A DNA stretch of 64,000 nt from CAYRHN01 sp964424115 (GTDB lineage: Bacteria; Chloroflexota; Anaerolineae; Anaerolineales; Anaerolineaceae), in contig CAYRHN010000002.1 of the NCBI GenBank assembly GCA_964424115.1, forward strand, positions 62,001-126,000, given 5' to 3'. Position 1 is the first letter of the stretch. Each line of letters starts with the position of its first letter. The position numbers were made by a program, and so were the translations under genes. Of the stretch, positions 25,764 through 34,187 are shown in pieces. Below the pieces are notes generated by a model. The model had not been told where the DNA came from and searched no databases. It saw only the letters and a program-made list of their open reading frames with translations.

Positions 25764-27908
25764 TCAGGGATTTTGTATCGGCCGCCAGGCCGGGTCAAAT
25801 TCATAAGATTTCATATCGGTCAACCGAGTTGCCTCGATGCCATTGATAGACATACGATAGATTTCGTGATTGGATTTATCAGACCAGCGTTCAAAAACAA
25901 TCCATTGACCATCAGGCGACAAATCCGGTTGAGAGACTATGTCGCCAATTGAAGCATTCGAGGGGATGTGGAAGATCATGTTGGGACTGCCGCGTTCGCT
26001 GAGCCGCAGGCTGGAAAGCAGCGGCACCGACCCTCCTGCCAGGCCTACCTGGCAGAAATAGATCACATCGCCGTCGAGTGACCAGAAGGGAGAGAAGTTA
26101 TTGAATTCATTGGGCGGGGTGAACTCCTTTTGGTCGCTGCCATCGGCTTTCATGGTGAAGACTCGCGAATACAGGTCGCCGCGTACGAAAGCGATCATTT
26201 TTCCATCGCGAGACCAGGCTGGTTGAGTGTCCACCTGGTCTGAATTGCTGATATTCTTGTTGGTCTTGTTTGCGAAATTGTATATAAAAATCTGAGGCTT
26301 GCGGCTGCGCAGAGAAGTGTAGGCTATGGATTTGCCATTCGGAGACCATTTAGGATCGAAATCACCTTCAGGATTGGGGGCGACGGGAAGGGCGTGTAAA
26401 TTGGTGCCGTCTGCGTTCATAATATAAATTCGACCGGCTGGATAAATGGTACTTTTTGCCGGACATGGGGAAACAATGGCCAGTTCCTGCCCATCCGGTG
26501 ACCAATCCGGCTGGCACGCACCTTCCGGAATGTTGGTTAGTTGCTTCCGGTTATTTCCATCAATATCCATTAACCAAACCTGGGGCACCCCGCTGGCATC
26601 AGACACGATAGCAATTTGACCGCTGCTGCCGCCGAGAGGTGTGACAACCGGTGTGGGTGTGTTGGTTGGGGTGGGTGTGTCAGTAAATTTAGGGGTGACG
26701 GTAACGGTGGGAGTCGGGGTTGGCGGAGTGTCCTGAACCTGGGTCGGCAAAGGTTGGGTCGGTGTGGAACTAACCGTGGGTGTTTCTGGAGGAATTACAC
26801 CTCCAAATAGAACCGCCGGCCAATCCGGCTTGAACACAAATAACGCGATCCATATGACCACCAAAAAGAATGTAATGCTGCCTACTACCCAAGATACCAC
26901 TCTACGATTGCGGGCGGTCCTGGCGGTCCTTTTGAAACTTACTTTGCCATCTGACGGGAAACCTTTTTCGCTATCCTGGGCGGATGCACCGATCAAGGCT
27001 CTAACCACATCGTCCGGCATAGGTGAAGTCTCTGTAAAGGAGAAGGCAGGTGTGCGCGGCGAGGGAGATACTGTCAGCTTGTTCTGGGAGAGGTGGCTGA
27101 GATCAATGGATGCAAGGAGCGCGTGTTTGAACTCATCCACGGTCTGGTAACGATCTTCCGGTTCAATCTCCAATGCCCGTTCAATGGCCATAGCCAATTT
27201 GCGGTTGACTTTGGGTTGATGGCTGCGTATGGGAGTGAGCATGGCCTTGCCGGTGGCGCGCGCCAGCCCGTCTTCCGGGATCACCCCGGTAAGTGCGGCA
27301 TAGAGGGTTGCCCCCAGGGAGTAGATATCCGACCGAGGGTCGGTCCGGCCGGTGCCGTATTGTTCGGGAGGGGAGTAACCGGGAGTCATAGCACGCGCGC
27401 CGGTGGTGGTGGCTTCACTGCCTTGCATGATCTTGGCCAGGCCAAAGTCTACCAGGACAATATCTCCATCGGGGGTGATCTTAATGTTGCCCGGTTTAAT
27501 ATCGCGGTGGATCACAGCCGGTTTGCGCGTATGGAGATAGTTCAAAGCATCGCAGATCAATGAACCGATGAGAACGACATCCTGATCGGAAATACTGCTC
27601 AGGCGTTCAATTCGTTGGCGCAGATCCTCGCCCTCAATGAAGTCCATGATCAGGTATTGTCCCTGGCCGGCAAGGGTGAAATAATCGCCTACCCGCGGCA
27701 GATTGGGATGCCGCAGACTGGCCAGGATGCTGGCTTCACGTTGGAATTGGCGCCCATATTCGTCTGAAAGGAAGAGGTTCTCTTTTACAGCAACGTAGAC
27801 ACCCAAATTCTCGTCCCGGGCGCGGTAAACAGAGCCCATTCCTCCCTGTCCCAGGATGGAAAGGATGCGGTAACGATTGTTCAATAAAGAGCCAAGCGAT
27901 AGGGTCAT
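25764..27908 (-). CDS. Ser/Thr protein kinase with TolB-like propeller 2
   Basis: The 714-residue paralogue has the same plan: kinase domain (about 10-270; GQGGMGSVYRA, VAVKENLF, IHRDIKPGNIKI, VDFGLAK), a longer juxtamembrane part, a membrane helix (VVSWVVGSITFFLVVIWIAL), a Thr/Pro linker, and a propeller with WSPDGQ, WSPNGK and WSRDGK repeats. The start at 27908 gives MTLSLGSLLNNRYRIL, matching its neighbour; a Met six codons upstream is possible. Both genes probably arose by duplication and may respond to different signals. Confidence 0.92.
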   Translation of the reverse strand: MTLSLGSLLNNRYRILSILGQGGMGSVYRARDENLGVYVAVKENLFLSDEYGRQFQREASILASLRHPNLPRVGDYFTLAGQGQYLIMDFIEGEDLRQRIERLSSISDQDVVLIGSLICDALNYLHTRKPAVIHRDIKPGNIKITPDGDIVLVDFGLAKIMQGSEATTTGARAMTPGYSPPEQYGTGRTDPRSDIYSLGATLYAALTGVIPEDGLARATGKAMLTPIRSHQPKVNRKLAMAIERALEIEPEDRYQTVDEFKHALLASIDLSHLSQNKLTVSPSPRTPAFSFTETSPMPDDVVRALIGASAQDSEKGFPSDGKVSFKRTARTARNRRVVSWVVGSITFFLVVIWIALFVFKPDWPAVLFGGVIPPETPTVSSTPTQPLPTQVQDTPPTPTPTVTVTPKFTDTPTPTNTPTPVVTPLGGSSGQIAIVSDASGVPQVWLMDIDGNNRKQLTNIPEGACQPDWSPDGQELAIVSPCPAKSTIYPAGRIYIMNADGTNLHALPVAPNPEGDFDPKWSPNGKSIAYTSLRSRKPQIFIYNFANKTNKNISNSDQVDTQPAWSRDGKMIAFVRGDLYSRVFTMKADGSDQKEFTPPNEFNNFSPFWSLDGDVIYFCQVGLAGGSVPLLSSLRLSERGSPNMIFHIPSNASIGDIVSQPDLSPDGQWIVFERWSDKSNHEIYRMSINGIEATRLTDMKSYEFDPAWRPIQNP

Positions 27909-28004
27909 AAGGCGCCAACGACTCAATAAATTTTAACCTGAAAGAGGATTAAGCGCAACAAATCTTTAGTGAGTTCTTTTAACAATTTTGAAAGTCGCGT
28001 GTTA

Positions 28005-28013
28005 TGCTATAAT
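28005..28013 (+). promoter_or_regulatory. Extended -10 promoter, short leader
   Basis: TGCTATAAT is a perfect extended -10 (hexamer 28008-28013). The ATG follows at 28027, leaving a leader of about 7 bases and no ribosome site. Confidence 0.65.
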
Positions 28014-28026
28014 CGCGAGTGTAACC

Positions 28027-28905
28027 ATGAACCTGGATATCAATACTGCTGTACAACTAGCTTTCGTGATCACTTTGTTGGCCGGCCTGCTGAGCATTTT
28101 TGCGGGGGTGGGTTCCATGCGCAGCGGCCGGAAACTTCCATTTTATATTAAACGCCGCAATATGATCATGCGCGGTTGGCGACTGGTGTTCCTGGGCGGA
28201 TTGTTCATTCTGTTAGCCTTTATCTTCAACCAGTATGCTGAACCAGTGATCTACCGGGTTTTTCCGCCTTCGCCGACGATAACGCTGACCCCGACGATTT
28301 CCCAGACGCCGACGATCACCCTGAGCCCCACCATTACCCCCAGTCCGACAGAGACGATAACCCCGGCGATTTCCTATACCCCGGCGATCCCCGAAACGGT
28401 GGCGGTTCAGTTCACATCGGTGGTAACCCCCAATACCAACGCGGCTTTTAGTCCGCTGGTCTTTGCTCAAAAGCTGGATGACAACCGTCTTCCGGTAAAT
28501 CCTGCAAGCGAATTTACCAATCCGGTTGGTCATCTCTACGGCACCTTCAGTTACGATAATATGATCGAAGGTGTGCAGTGGTCGGCATTGTGGTACCGGG
28601 ATGGAACGCTGATCTACATGGAGACGGCGCCGTGGAATGGGGGAAGCGGAGGTTACGGCTATACCGATTGGAATCCGCCCTCGGATCAATGGCTGCCGGG
28701 CAACTACGAAGTGCAGATCTTCATTGGCTCGCAGTGGAAGGTCTCGGGGCGTTTCATCGTGACCGGTGAACCGCCGACACCGACGGTCACCCTGACGCCG
28801 ACCTTTACGCAGACCTCTACGCTCACGCCTTCGCCCACCAATACTCTGCGCCCAACGCGTACAGAAACCCCCACGCGCACTCCGCGGGTAACCCCAACGC
28901 CTTAG
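28027..28905 (+). CDS. Uncharacterised membrane-anchored Thr/Pro-rich protein
   Basis: I do not recognise a family for the whole 292-residue protein. Two hydrophobic helices (about 8-28 and 48-68) are separated by a basic loop. A Thr/Pro-repeat spacer follows (about 77-120), then a globular region (about 130-245) with EGVQWSALWYRDG and GNYEVQIFIGSQWKVSGRF that reads like a beta-sandwich, and a second Thr/Pro tail. It is likely displayed outside the cell. It sits divergently from the kinase pair and convergently with the hydrolase gene (stops overlap by four bases). Confidence 0.65.
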   Translation: MNLDINTAVQLAFVITLLAGLLSIFAGVGSMRSGRKLPFYIKRRNMIMRGWRLVFLGGLFILLAFIFNQYAEPVIYRVFPPSPTITLTPTISQTPTITLSPTITPSPTETITPAISYTPAIPETVAVQFTSVVTPNTNAAFSPLVFAQKLDDNRLPVNPASEFTNPVGHLYGTFSYDNMIEGVQWSALWYRDGTLIYMETAPWNGGSGGYGYTDWNPPSDQWLPGNYEVQIFIGSQWKVSGRFIVTGEPPTPTVTLTPTFTQTSTLTPSPTNTLRPTRTETPTRTPRVTPTP

Positions 28906-29843
28906 ATCGCCTTTAATATCTCCAGCAAAAGCGTTTCAAAATCATCGGGGTAACGATGGAATTCATTTGCGGTTTCCAGGATTGTTGCCGGGATGTTTCG
29001 ATCGGAGAGGACTGCCGCCATTTTCAATGCTACCTGATAAAATGCCGGCATTTTTTGACCTGCGATCAAATAGGCCTTTTTGACCGGTGGAAACCTCGCC
29101 GGCGATTCCGGCAGGGAATCGTTTTCGTCCAGCCAGCCTTCCAAGCTAATCAAGGCGTGTAATTCAAAATCCGGAGCCAACCCTGTACGAAATGCAATAG
29201 TGCCGCCCATGGAGAATCCGCCAATGACTACCCTGTGAGAGTCAATTGGCAGATCTTGCTTTAATCCTTCGTATTGGCGGGCGATATCCTTCCCGGCTTT
29301 TTCCAGATCATCCCAAACAAAATGATCGCTGCACCAGCTTTGCTGGCTGGATTGCGGAATAGCGACCAGCCATCCGAATTGGGCTGCGCGTCCCCAGGTC
29401 TCTTCGCATTCCCGATAATTGCTGGAATTTCCGTGCAGAGCGATCAGGACAGGCCAGGGAGGAGGATTTCCTGCAGGCTCGATCCAACGCATTTTACAAC
29501 TTTGTTCCAATTCCGCACTAGCTCTGGCACGCCGAGAGGCACACTCTTCCAGAACCGGCGCGAATTCGGGAGATTCACACAATAATGCAAAGTCTGCATC
29601 ATGCTTCAAGGCTCCCTCGTGGTACCAATGGCCAGCTTGCAAAGCTTCTCGGAAGGTGTGCAAAGCTGCCTGAGACTGCCCGGTAAGGCAAAGAGCAGAT
29701 GCTTTGAATGCCTGGATCATCGACGCATGATGCCCTGGATGCTTTTCTTGCTCCAGCGCCAATTCAAGCATGGAATGATGATCTCCTTGCGCATAGGCGT
29801 GGGTGAATTGATCCATGAACTCGTAAAAAGACTTTTCTGGCAT
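28902..29843 (-). CDS. Alpha/beta-hydrolase with N-terminal TPR-like region
   Basis: The 313-residue protein has a helical N-terminus (about 1-110; TPR-like helices around SQAALHTFREALQAGHW) and a C-terminal alpha/beta-hydrolase (about 125-310) of the carboxylesterase/phospholipase type: LIALHGNSSN, nucleophile in GGFSMGG, and His in NEFHRYPDDF. No signal peptide, so it is cytoplasmic. Substrate is unknown. It could serve with the preceding surface proteins, but nothing in the sequence shows that. Confidence 0.78.
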   Translation of the reverse strand: MPEKSFYEFMDQFTHAYAQGDHHSMLELALEQEKHPGHHASMIQAFKASALCLTGQSQAALHTFREALQAGHWYHEGALKHDADFALLCESPEFAPVLEECASRRARASAELEQSCKMRWIEPAGNPPPWPVLIALHGNSSNYRECEETWGRAAQFGWLVAIPQSSQQSWCSDHFVWDDLEKAGKDIARQYEGLKQDLPIDSHRVVIGGFSMGGTIAFRTGLAPDFELHALISLEGWLDENDSLPESPARFPPVKKAYLIAGQKMPAFYQVALKMAAVLSDRNIPATILETANEFHRYPDDFETLLLEILKAI

Positions 29844-29886
29844 GATGATTCCTTTGGGTAGGGAGAATATTCTAGAATCAGGATTA

Positions 29887-29892
29887 ATTATA
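29887..29892 (-). promoter_or_regulatory. -10 box of the hydrolase gene
   Basis: Minus strand TATAAT 44 bases before the ATG. No convincing -35. Confidence 0.4.
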
Positions 29893-29960
29893 TAGAGAAT
29901 TTAAGATGAATGTGCTGTATTCGTAATCGTAGGCCCTTCTTCATCCTGCGTCTTTTCTGA

Positions 29961-29966
29961 TATAAT
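29961..29966 (+). promoter_or_regulatory. -10 box of ino1
   Basis: Perfect TATAAT, with GAAGGAG as ribosome site (29991-29997) before the ATG at 30005. The -35 region is weak. Confidence 0.5.
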
Positions 29967-30004
29967 CTGTCAAGAAATCAATCGGAGAAAGAAGGAGCAA
30001 AATA

Positions 30005-31084
30005 ATGAGCGATGATAAAAAAGTGCGAGTAGCCATCATCGGGGTTGGCAACTGCGCTTCATCTCTGGTCCAGGGCGTCCACTTCTACCGGAACGCCAAG
30101 GATACTGACCGCATCCCGGGCCTGATGCACGTCAACCTGGGCGGATACCGCATCTCGGATATCGAGTTCACAGCGGCGTTTGATATTGTTGACACCAAGG
30201 TGGGCAAAGACCTGTCCGAGGCCATTTATGCCTATCCTAACAACACCTTCAAATTCGCGGACGTTCCTTTCATGAACGTGCCCGTGTACCGCGGCATGAC
30301 CCACGATGGATTGGGGAAGTACCTGTCCCAGATCCTCAAGAAAGCTCCTGGCCCGACTGCCGATATTGTTTCGATCCTCAAAGAAACCAAGACGGATGTT
30401 GTGATTTCTTACCTGCCGGTAGGTTCTGAGATGGCTACCAAATGGTATGCCGAGCAGATCCTGGAAGCCGGTTGCGGCATGGTCAATGCCATCCCGGTCT
30501 TCATTGCCAGCTCGGAATACTGGGGCGAGCGCTTCAAGGCGCGTGGCCTTCCGATCATTGGCGACGATATCAAGAGCCAGGTGGGCGCCACCATCTTGCA
30601 TCGCGTCCTGACCAGCCTGTTCGTTGATCGTGGGGTTCGCCTGGACCGCACTTATCAACTCAATTTTGGCGGCAACACCGATTTCCTCAATATGTTGGAG
30701 CGCGAACGTCTGGAATCCAAGAAAATCTCCAAGACCGGCGCCGTAACCTCAATGCTGCCCTACAAGCTGCCCGAAGAAAGCATCCACGTTGGACCTTCGG
30801 ATTATGTGCCGTGGCTGACCGACCGCAAATGGTGCTACCTGCGCATGGAAGGCACCACCTTTGGCGAAGTTCCGTTGAACCTGGAAGCCAAGCTGGAAGT
30901 TTGGGATTCGCCCAATTCGGCCGGTGTGGTCATTGACGCGGTTCGCTGCGTCAAATTGGCCCTGGACCGCAAGATGGCCGGCCCGTTGATCGCTCCCTCA
31001 TCTTATTTCATGAAGACTCCTCCCAAGCAGTTCAAGGACGATGCCTGCCGGGAAATGACCGAAGCGTTCATTCGCGGCGAGTAA
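30005..31084 (+). CDS. ino1: Inositol-3-phosphate synthase
   Basis: The 359-residue enzyme matches the short bacterial (mycobacterial-type) myo-inositol-1-phosphate synthase: NAD-binding IIGVGNCASSLVQG, VNAIPVFIAS, GDDIKSQVGATILHR with catalytic Lys, LNFGGNTDFLNM and WDSPNSAGVVIDAVR. It turns glucose-6-phosphate into inositol-3-phosphate with NAD recycling. It supplies inositol for phosphatidylinositol lipids or compatible solutes. Single gene, with its own promoter and terminator. Confidence 0.95.
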   Translation: MSDDKKVRVAIIGVGNCASSLVQGVHFYRNAKDTDRIPGLMHVNLGGYRISDIEFTAAFDIVDTKVGKDLSEAIYAYPNNTFKFADVPFMNVPVYRGMTHDGLGKYLSQILKKAPGPTADIVSILKETKTDVVISYLPVGSEMATKWYAEQILEAGCGMVNAIPVFIASSEYWGERFKARGLPIIGDDIKSQVGATILHRVLTSLFVDRGVRLDRTYQLNFGGNTDFLNMLERERLESKKISKTGAVTSMLPYKLPEESIHVGPSDYVPWLTDRKWCYLRMEGTTFGEVPLNLEAKLEVWDSPNSAGVVIDAVRCVKLALDRKMAGPLIAPSSYFMKTPPKQFKDDACREMTEAFIRGE

Positions 31085-31099
31085 AATTGCGAGGCTCTC

Positions 31100-31140
31100 A
31101 ACCTGCGGGCGAAGAAATCGCCCGCAGGTTTCTCTTTTTA
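31100..31140 (+). terminator. Terminator after ino1
   Basis: AACCTGCGGGCGA (31100-31112) pairs perfectly with TCGCCCGCAGGTT (31118-31130), with a 5-base loop, followed by TCTCTTTTTA. The next ATG lies only 10 bases further. Confidence 0.92.
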
Positions 31141-31149
31141 GTAACCAAA

Positions 31150-32283
31150 ATGCGTTTAACGATCTTGCGCGTACTTATTTTGGCAGCATTTATTTTATCC
31201 GGGTGCAGCGTTGCCGCCAATTCCGCTGTTCCGTCCACGGCAACCTCGCTCCCCCCCACGGGGACATCTGTTCCAACGCAAACGCCCACTCTGACAGTTA
31301 CTCCGCTGCCTCCCACCCCCACCCCAACTCCAACACCCCTTCCCACAATATTCCCGCTGCCAGAGTTTCAAAGCGACGCATTGAATGCAGATGTGCTCCC
31401 GCAAAGCTACTTGAAAGATACTTGCGCTTACCTTCAAGAACGCTGGGATCCGGAGAATAGTGTTCCGGGTACGGTAGTGCTGCCGATCATGTACCATTCG
31501 ATCGTACCTGACGGCGAGCCGGTCACGACTGCATCTGCGATTGGCGAAGCCTATTTTCATACGATTCTTTATACCGCCGAGTTATTGGGCTTTGAAGCGA
31601 TCACCACCCAGCAGTTGGTAGATTTTTTATATTACAATAAGCCTATTCCACCCCGTTCGATGGTTTTGATCGTAGATGACCGCAAACGGGGGGCGTATTT
31701 TGATATCTTTATTCCTTATTTGAAAAAGCATTCCTGGAAAGTGGTCAACGCCTGGATCAGCCAGCCGGATACCCCCGCCTACTTATGGGAAGAAAATCGA
31801 AAGCTGGCGGAAGCGGGTTGGGTAGATTTCCAGGCCCACGGAGTGATCCATAATATTACGCTATCGGAAGATGCTTTACCCGAATATGTGCATCAAGAAA
31901 TCTACGGACCGCTTACCGCCATCCCAGAGCACTTCAATGTACCGGCGCCAATTGCCTTTATCTGGCCGGGGGGGCGATTCTCCGCCTATGCAGTGCAGGT
32001 AGCCCATGAAGCAGGCTATCTGATTGGCCTGACCGCCTATTCCCGTGGACCGTTGATGTTCAACTGGGTACCATTGGGGGCCGAGGAACGGGCTGTGAAC
32101 GATCCCCTTTATGTTTTGCCGCGTGCATGGAGCACGAATGCCGCCAACGACTTGTATAAGGCGGCTGAGATTGGGGATGCCGCGCAAGCCTTCGCCGCCC
32201 AAAACCGTGATTCAGAGATCGACTGGTATAATCATTATTGTGCGAACTATCCACCGATCGCAACCTCTGAGGCTCAACCATGA
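31150..32283 (+). CDS. Polysaccharide deacetylase-like lipoprotein
   Basis: The 377-residue protein has a lipoprotein signal (about 1-18; ILSGC lipobox), a Thr/Pro-rich spacer (about 25-65) and a NodB-like carbohydrate esterase domain (about 110-350). Motifs: LPIMYHSI, LIVDD (metal-binding Asp pair), QAHGVIH (His-x3-His) and WPGGRF in place of the usual RxPxG. It probably removes acetyl groups from a wall or surface polysaccharide. The start at 31150 gives a proper signal peptide. The next gene overlaps its stop (ATGA). Activity is likely but the altered third motif is a caution. Confidence 0.85.
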   Translation: MRLTILRVLILAAFILSGCSVAANSAVPSTATSLPPTGTSVPTQTPTLTVTPLPPTPTPTPTPLPTIFPLPEFQSDALNADVLPQSYLKDTCAYLQERWDPENSVPGTVVLPIMYHSIVPDGEPVTTASAIGEAYFHTILYTAELLGFEAITTQQLVDFLYYNKPIPPRSMVLIVDDRKRGAYFDIFIPYLKKHSWKVVNAWISQPDTPAYLWEENRKLAEAGWVDFQAHGVIHNITLSEDALPEYVHQEIYGPLTAIPEHFNVPAPIAFIWPGGRFSAYAVQVAHEAGYLIGLTAYSRGPLMFNWVPLGAEERAVNDPLYVLPRAWSTNAANDLYKAAEIGDAAQAFAAQNRDSEIDWYNHYCANYPPIATSEAQP

Positions 32284-32633
32284 AGCAACAAGATTGTGTA
32301 TTTTGCAAGATCATTGCTGGAGAGATAAAATCTAGGATCGTTTACAAGGATGATGTTGTAACCGTATTTGAGGATATCCATCCCGTTGCCCCGGTGCATT
32401 TGCTGCTTGTGCCAAATGAGCACCTGGATTCGGTTAACCAGGTCACTGCGGAACATGAGGCAGCCATGGGGCACCTTTTTACCGTGGCCAGGTTCCTGGC
32501 GGTGGAAAATCAGGTGGATGCCAGCGGTTACCGTCTGGTGGTTAACACCGGACCCAACGCCGGGCAAACTGTGCATCACCTGCACATGCACCTGATTGGC
32601 GGAAAGCATTTGCATGTTGAATTCCGGGATTGA
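32280..32633 (+). CDS. HIT-family hydrolase (HinT-like)
   Basis: The 117-residue protein has the N-terminal zinc Cys pair (CVFCKI) and the histidine triad HHLHMHLIGG. HinT enzymes hydrolyse nucleoside phosphoramidates such as AMP-lysine. It overlaps the preceding gene by four bases and is nine bases from the LysM gene, so it rides in this transcript. Confidence 0.95.
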   Translation: MKQQDCVFCKIIAGEIKSRIVYKDDVVTVFEDIHPVAPVHLLLVPNEHLDSVNQVTAEHEAAMGHLFTVARFLAVENQVDASGYRLVVNTGPNAGQTVHHLHMHLIGGKHLHVEFRD

Positions 32634-32642
32634 ACAGGGACA

Positions 32643-34187
32643 ATGAGACGCGTTTTTGTTGCACTGCTATTTGGATTTCTGGTTTTGGGGGCTCTCCAGA
32701 TGGAGGGGTGCGCCTCGGCGCGAGCTGGCAATCAAACCCGCACGGCCATTGCACTAAACAACCCGACATCTGGACCGATCCTGATCACTCCGACACCTTC
32801 CCAGTCCGTCTTTCAGCCAGCCACCCGCGCTCCGGGTGATCCGATCTTAACCCCGACACCCAATGCGCCCCGACCGCAACCAACCCTGCGTACCGAATCG
32901 ATCACATATACCGTGCAGGCCAACGACACCCTGGCTTCGATCGCTCGCAATTTCAGCGTGGACATGAATACGCTGATGGAAGTCAATCAGATCACCGACC
33001 CTAACTTCCTGGCGGTTGGGCAGATCCTGACCATCCCACCTGTAGAGATACAAAATACAGGTTCGGAATTTAAAATCATTCCCGATTCCGAGCTGGTATT
33101 CAGTCCTTCCAATGCAGATTTTGATGTAGAAATCTTTATTCGTTCCAAAAACGGATATATTGCAAATTATATCGGTGATGTGAACGGAGAAAGCCTGACC
33201 GGAGCGCAGATCGTCCGACGGGTGGCGCAGGAATATTCGGTTAATCCCCGCCTGCTGTTGGCAGTGCTGGAGTATCAAAGCGGCTGGGTTACGGTTGGCG
33301 AATCTCCCTCCAATTATGTAGATTACCCAATCGGATATTATAACGGTGGGTACAAAGGGCTGTATTTCCAGCTTTCCTGGGCTGCAAATGAGCTTAACCG
33401 GGGGTATTATTTGTGGAAGATCAACGCTTTGAATGCCTTTCCGTTAGCGGATGAAAGTTTGATCATTGCCGGTTCAACGATTAATCCGGGAACAGCAGCG
33501 GTTCAGTACCTCATGGCGCTCCTTTCGTACGCGCGTGCAGATTGGGACCGCGCGGTATCTGCGGAAGGGGTGGCGGGAGTATACCAACGCTTTTTTGGCT
33601 ATCCTTTTGATTTTGCTCTGGAGCCGCTGATCCCTTCCGGTTTATATCAACCAGCACTCAGACTGCCATTCGAAAACGGCACCACCTGGTCATTTACGGG
33701 AGGTCCGCACGGCGGGTGGGGGGAAGGGTCGGCATGGGCTGCGATTGACTTCGCGCCGCCCGGCGAATCTCAAGGTTGTGTGGTTTCTGAGGCCTGGGTA
33801 ACCGCGATGGCGGATGGTTTGATCATCCGCAGCGCCAATGGAGAGGTCGTGCAAGATCTGGATGGAGACGGAATTGAACAAACGGGATGGACGATCCTGT
33901 ATTTGCACATTGACAGTTCTGAGCGGGTGGCCGCTGGTCAGTATTTACACACCGGGGAGCGAGTGGGGCATCCTTCCTGTGAAGGAGGGGTGTCGAATGC
34001 AACCCACGTGCATGTAGCGCGGCGGTATAATGGAGAATGGATTGCAGCCGACGGCTCGCTGCCTTTTAACCTCGAAGGATGGGTTTCCGAAGGCACGGGA
34101 GTTGAATATGACGGCTACCTACGAAAAGGAACGGATGTTGTTGAAGCCTGGAATGCGTACCTTCCGGAAAATCAAATCGGTCATTAA
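32643..34187 (+). CDS. LysM / lysozyme-like / M23-like secreted protein 1
   Basis: The 514-residue protein has an N-terminal signal with a possible lipobox at Cys23, a Thr/Pro spacer, one LysM domain (87-131) that would bind glycan, a helical middle region with NPRLLLAVLEYQSGW resembling the catalytic helix of lytic transglycosylases, and a C-terminal M23-like (lysostaphin fold) domain. In the last, GGPHGGWGEG...AAIDFAP and THVHVAR give the His/Asp and His-x-His zinc ligands. A DLDGDG loop is inserted before the LYLHI strand. First of three tandem paralogues. It probably remodels peptidoglycan. Confidence 0.8.
   Translation: MRRVFVALLFGFLVLGALQMEGCASARAGNQTRTAIALNNPTSGPILITPTPSQSVFQPATRAPGDPILTPTPNAPRPQPTLRTESITYTVQANDTLASIARNFSVDMNTLMEVNQITDPNFLAVGQILTIPPVEIQNTGSEFKIIPDSELVFSPSNADFDVEIFIRSKNGYIANYIGDVNGESLTGAQIVRRVAQEYSVNPRLLLAVLEYQSGWVTVGESPSNYVDYPIGYYNGGYKGLYFQLSWAANELNRGYYLWKINALNAFPLADESLIIAGSTINPGTAAVQYLMALLSYARADWDRAVSAEGVAGVYQRFFGYPFDFALEPLIPSGLYQPALRLPFENGTTWSFTGGPHGGWGEGSAWAAIDFAPPGESQGCVVSEAWVTAMADGLIIRSANGEVVQDLDGDGIEQTGWTILYLHIDSSERVAAGQYLHTGERVGHPSCEGGVSNATHVHVARRYNGEWIAADGSLPFNLEGWVSEGTGVEYDGYLRKGTDVVEAWNAYLPENQIGH

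Noticed and set aside
28255..28390. Possible tandem DNA repeat or CRISPR-like pattern
   Set aside because: The pattern is codon-level Thr/Pro low complexity inside a coding region, as also seen near 24560, 26640, 31240 and 42580. No spacers or constant repeats are present.
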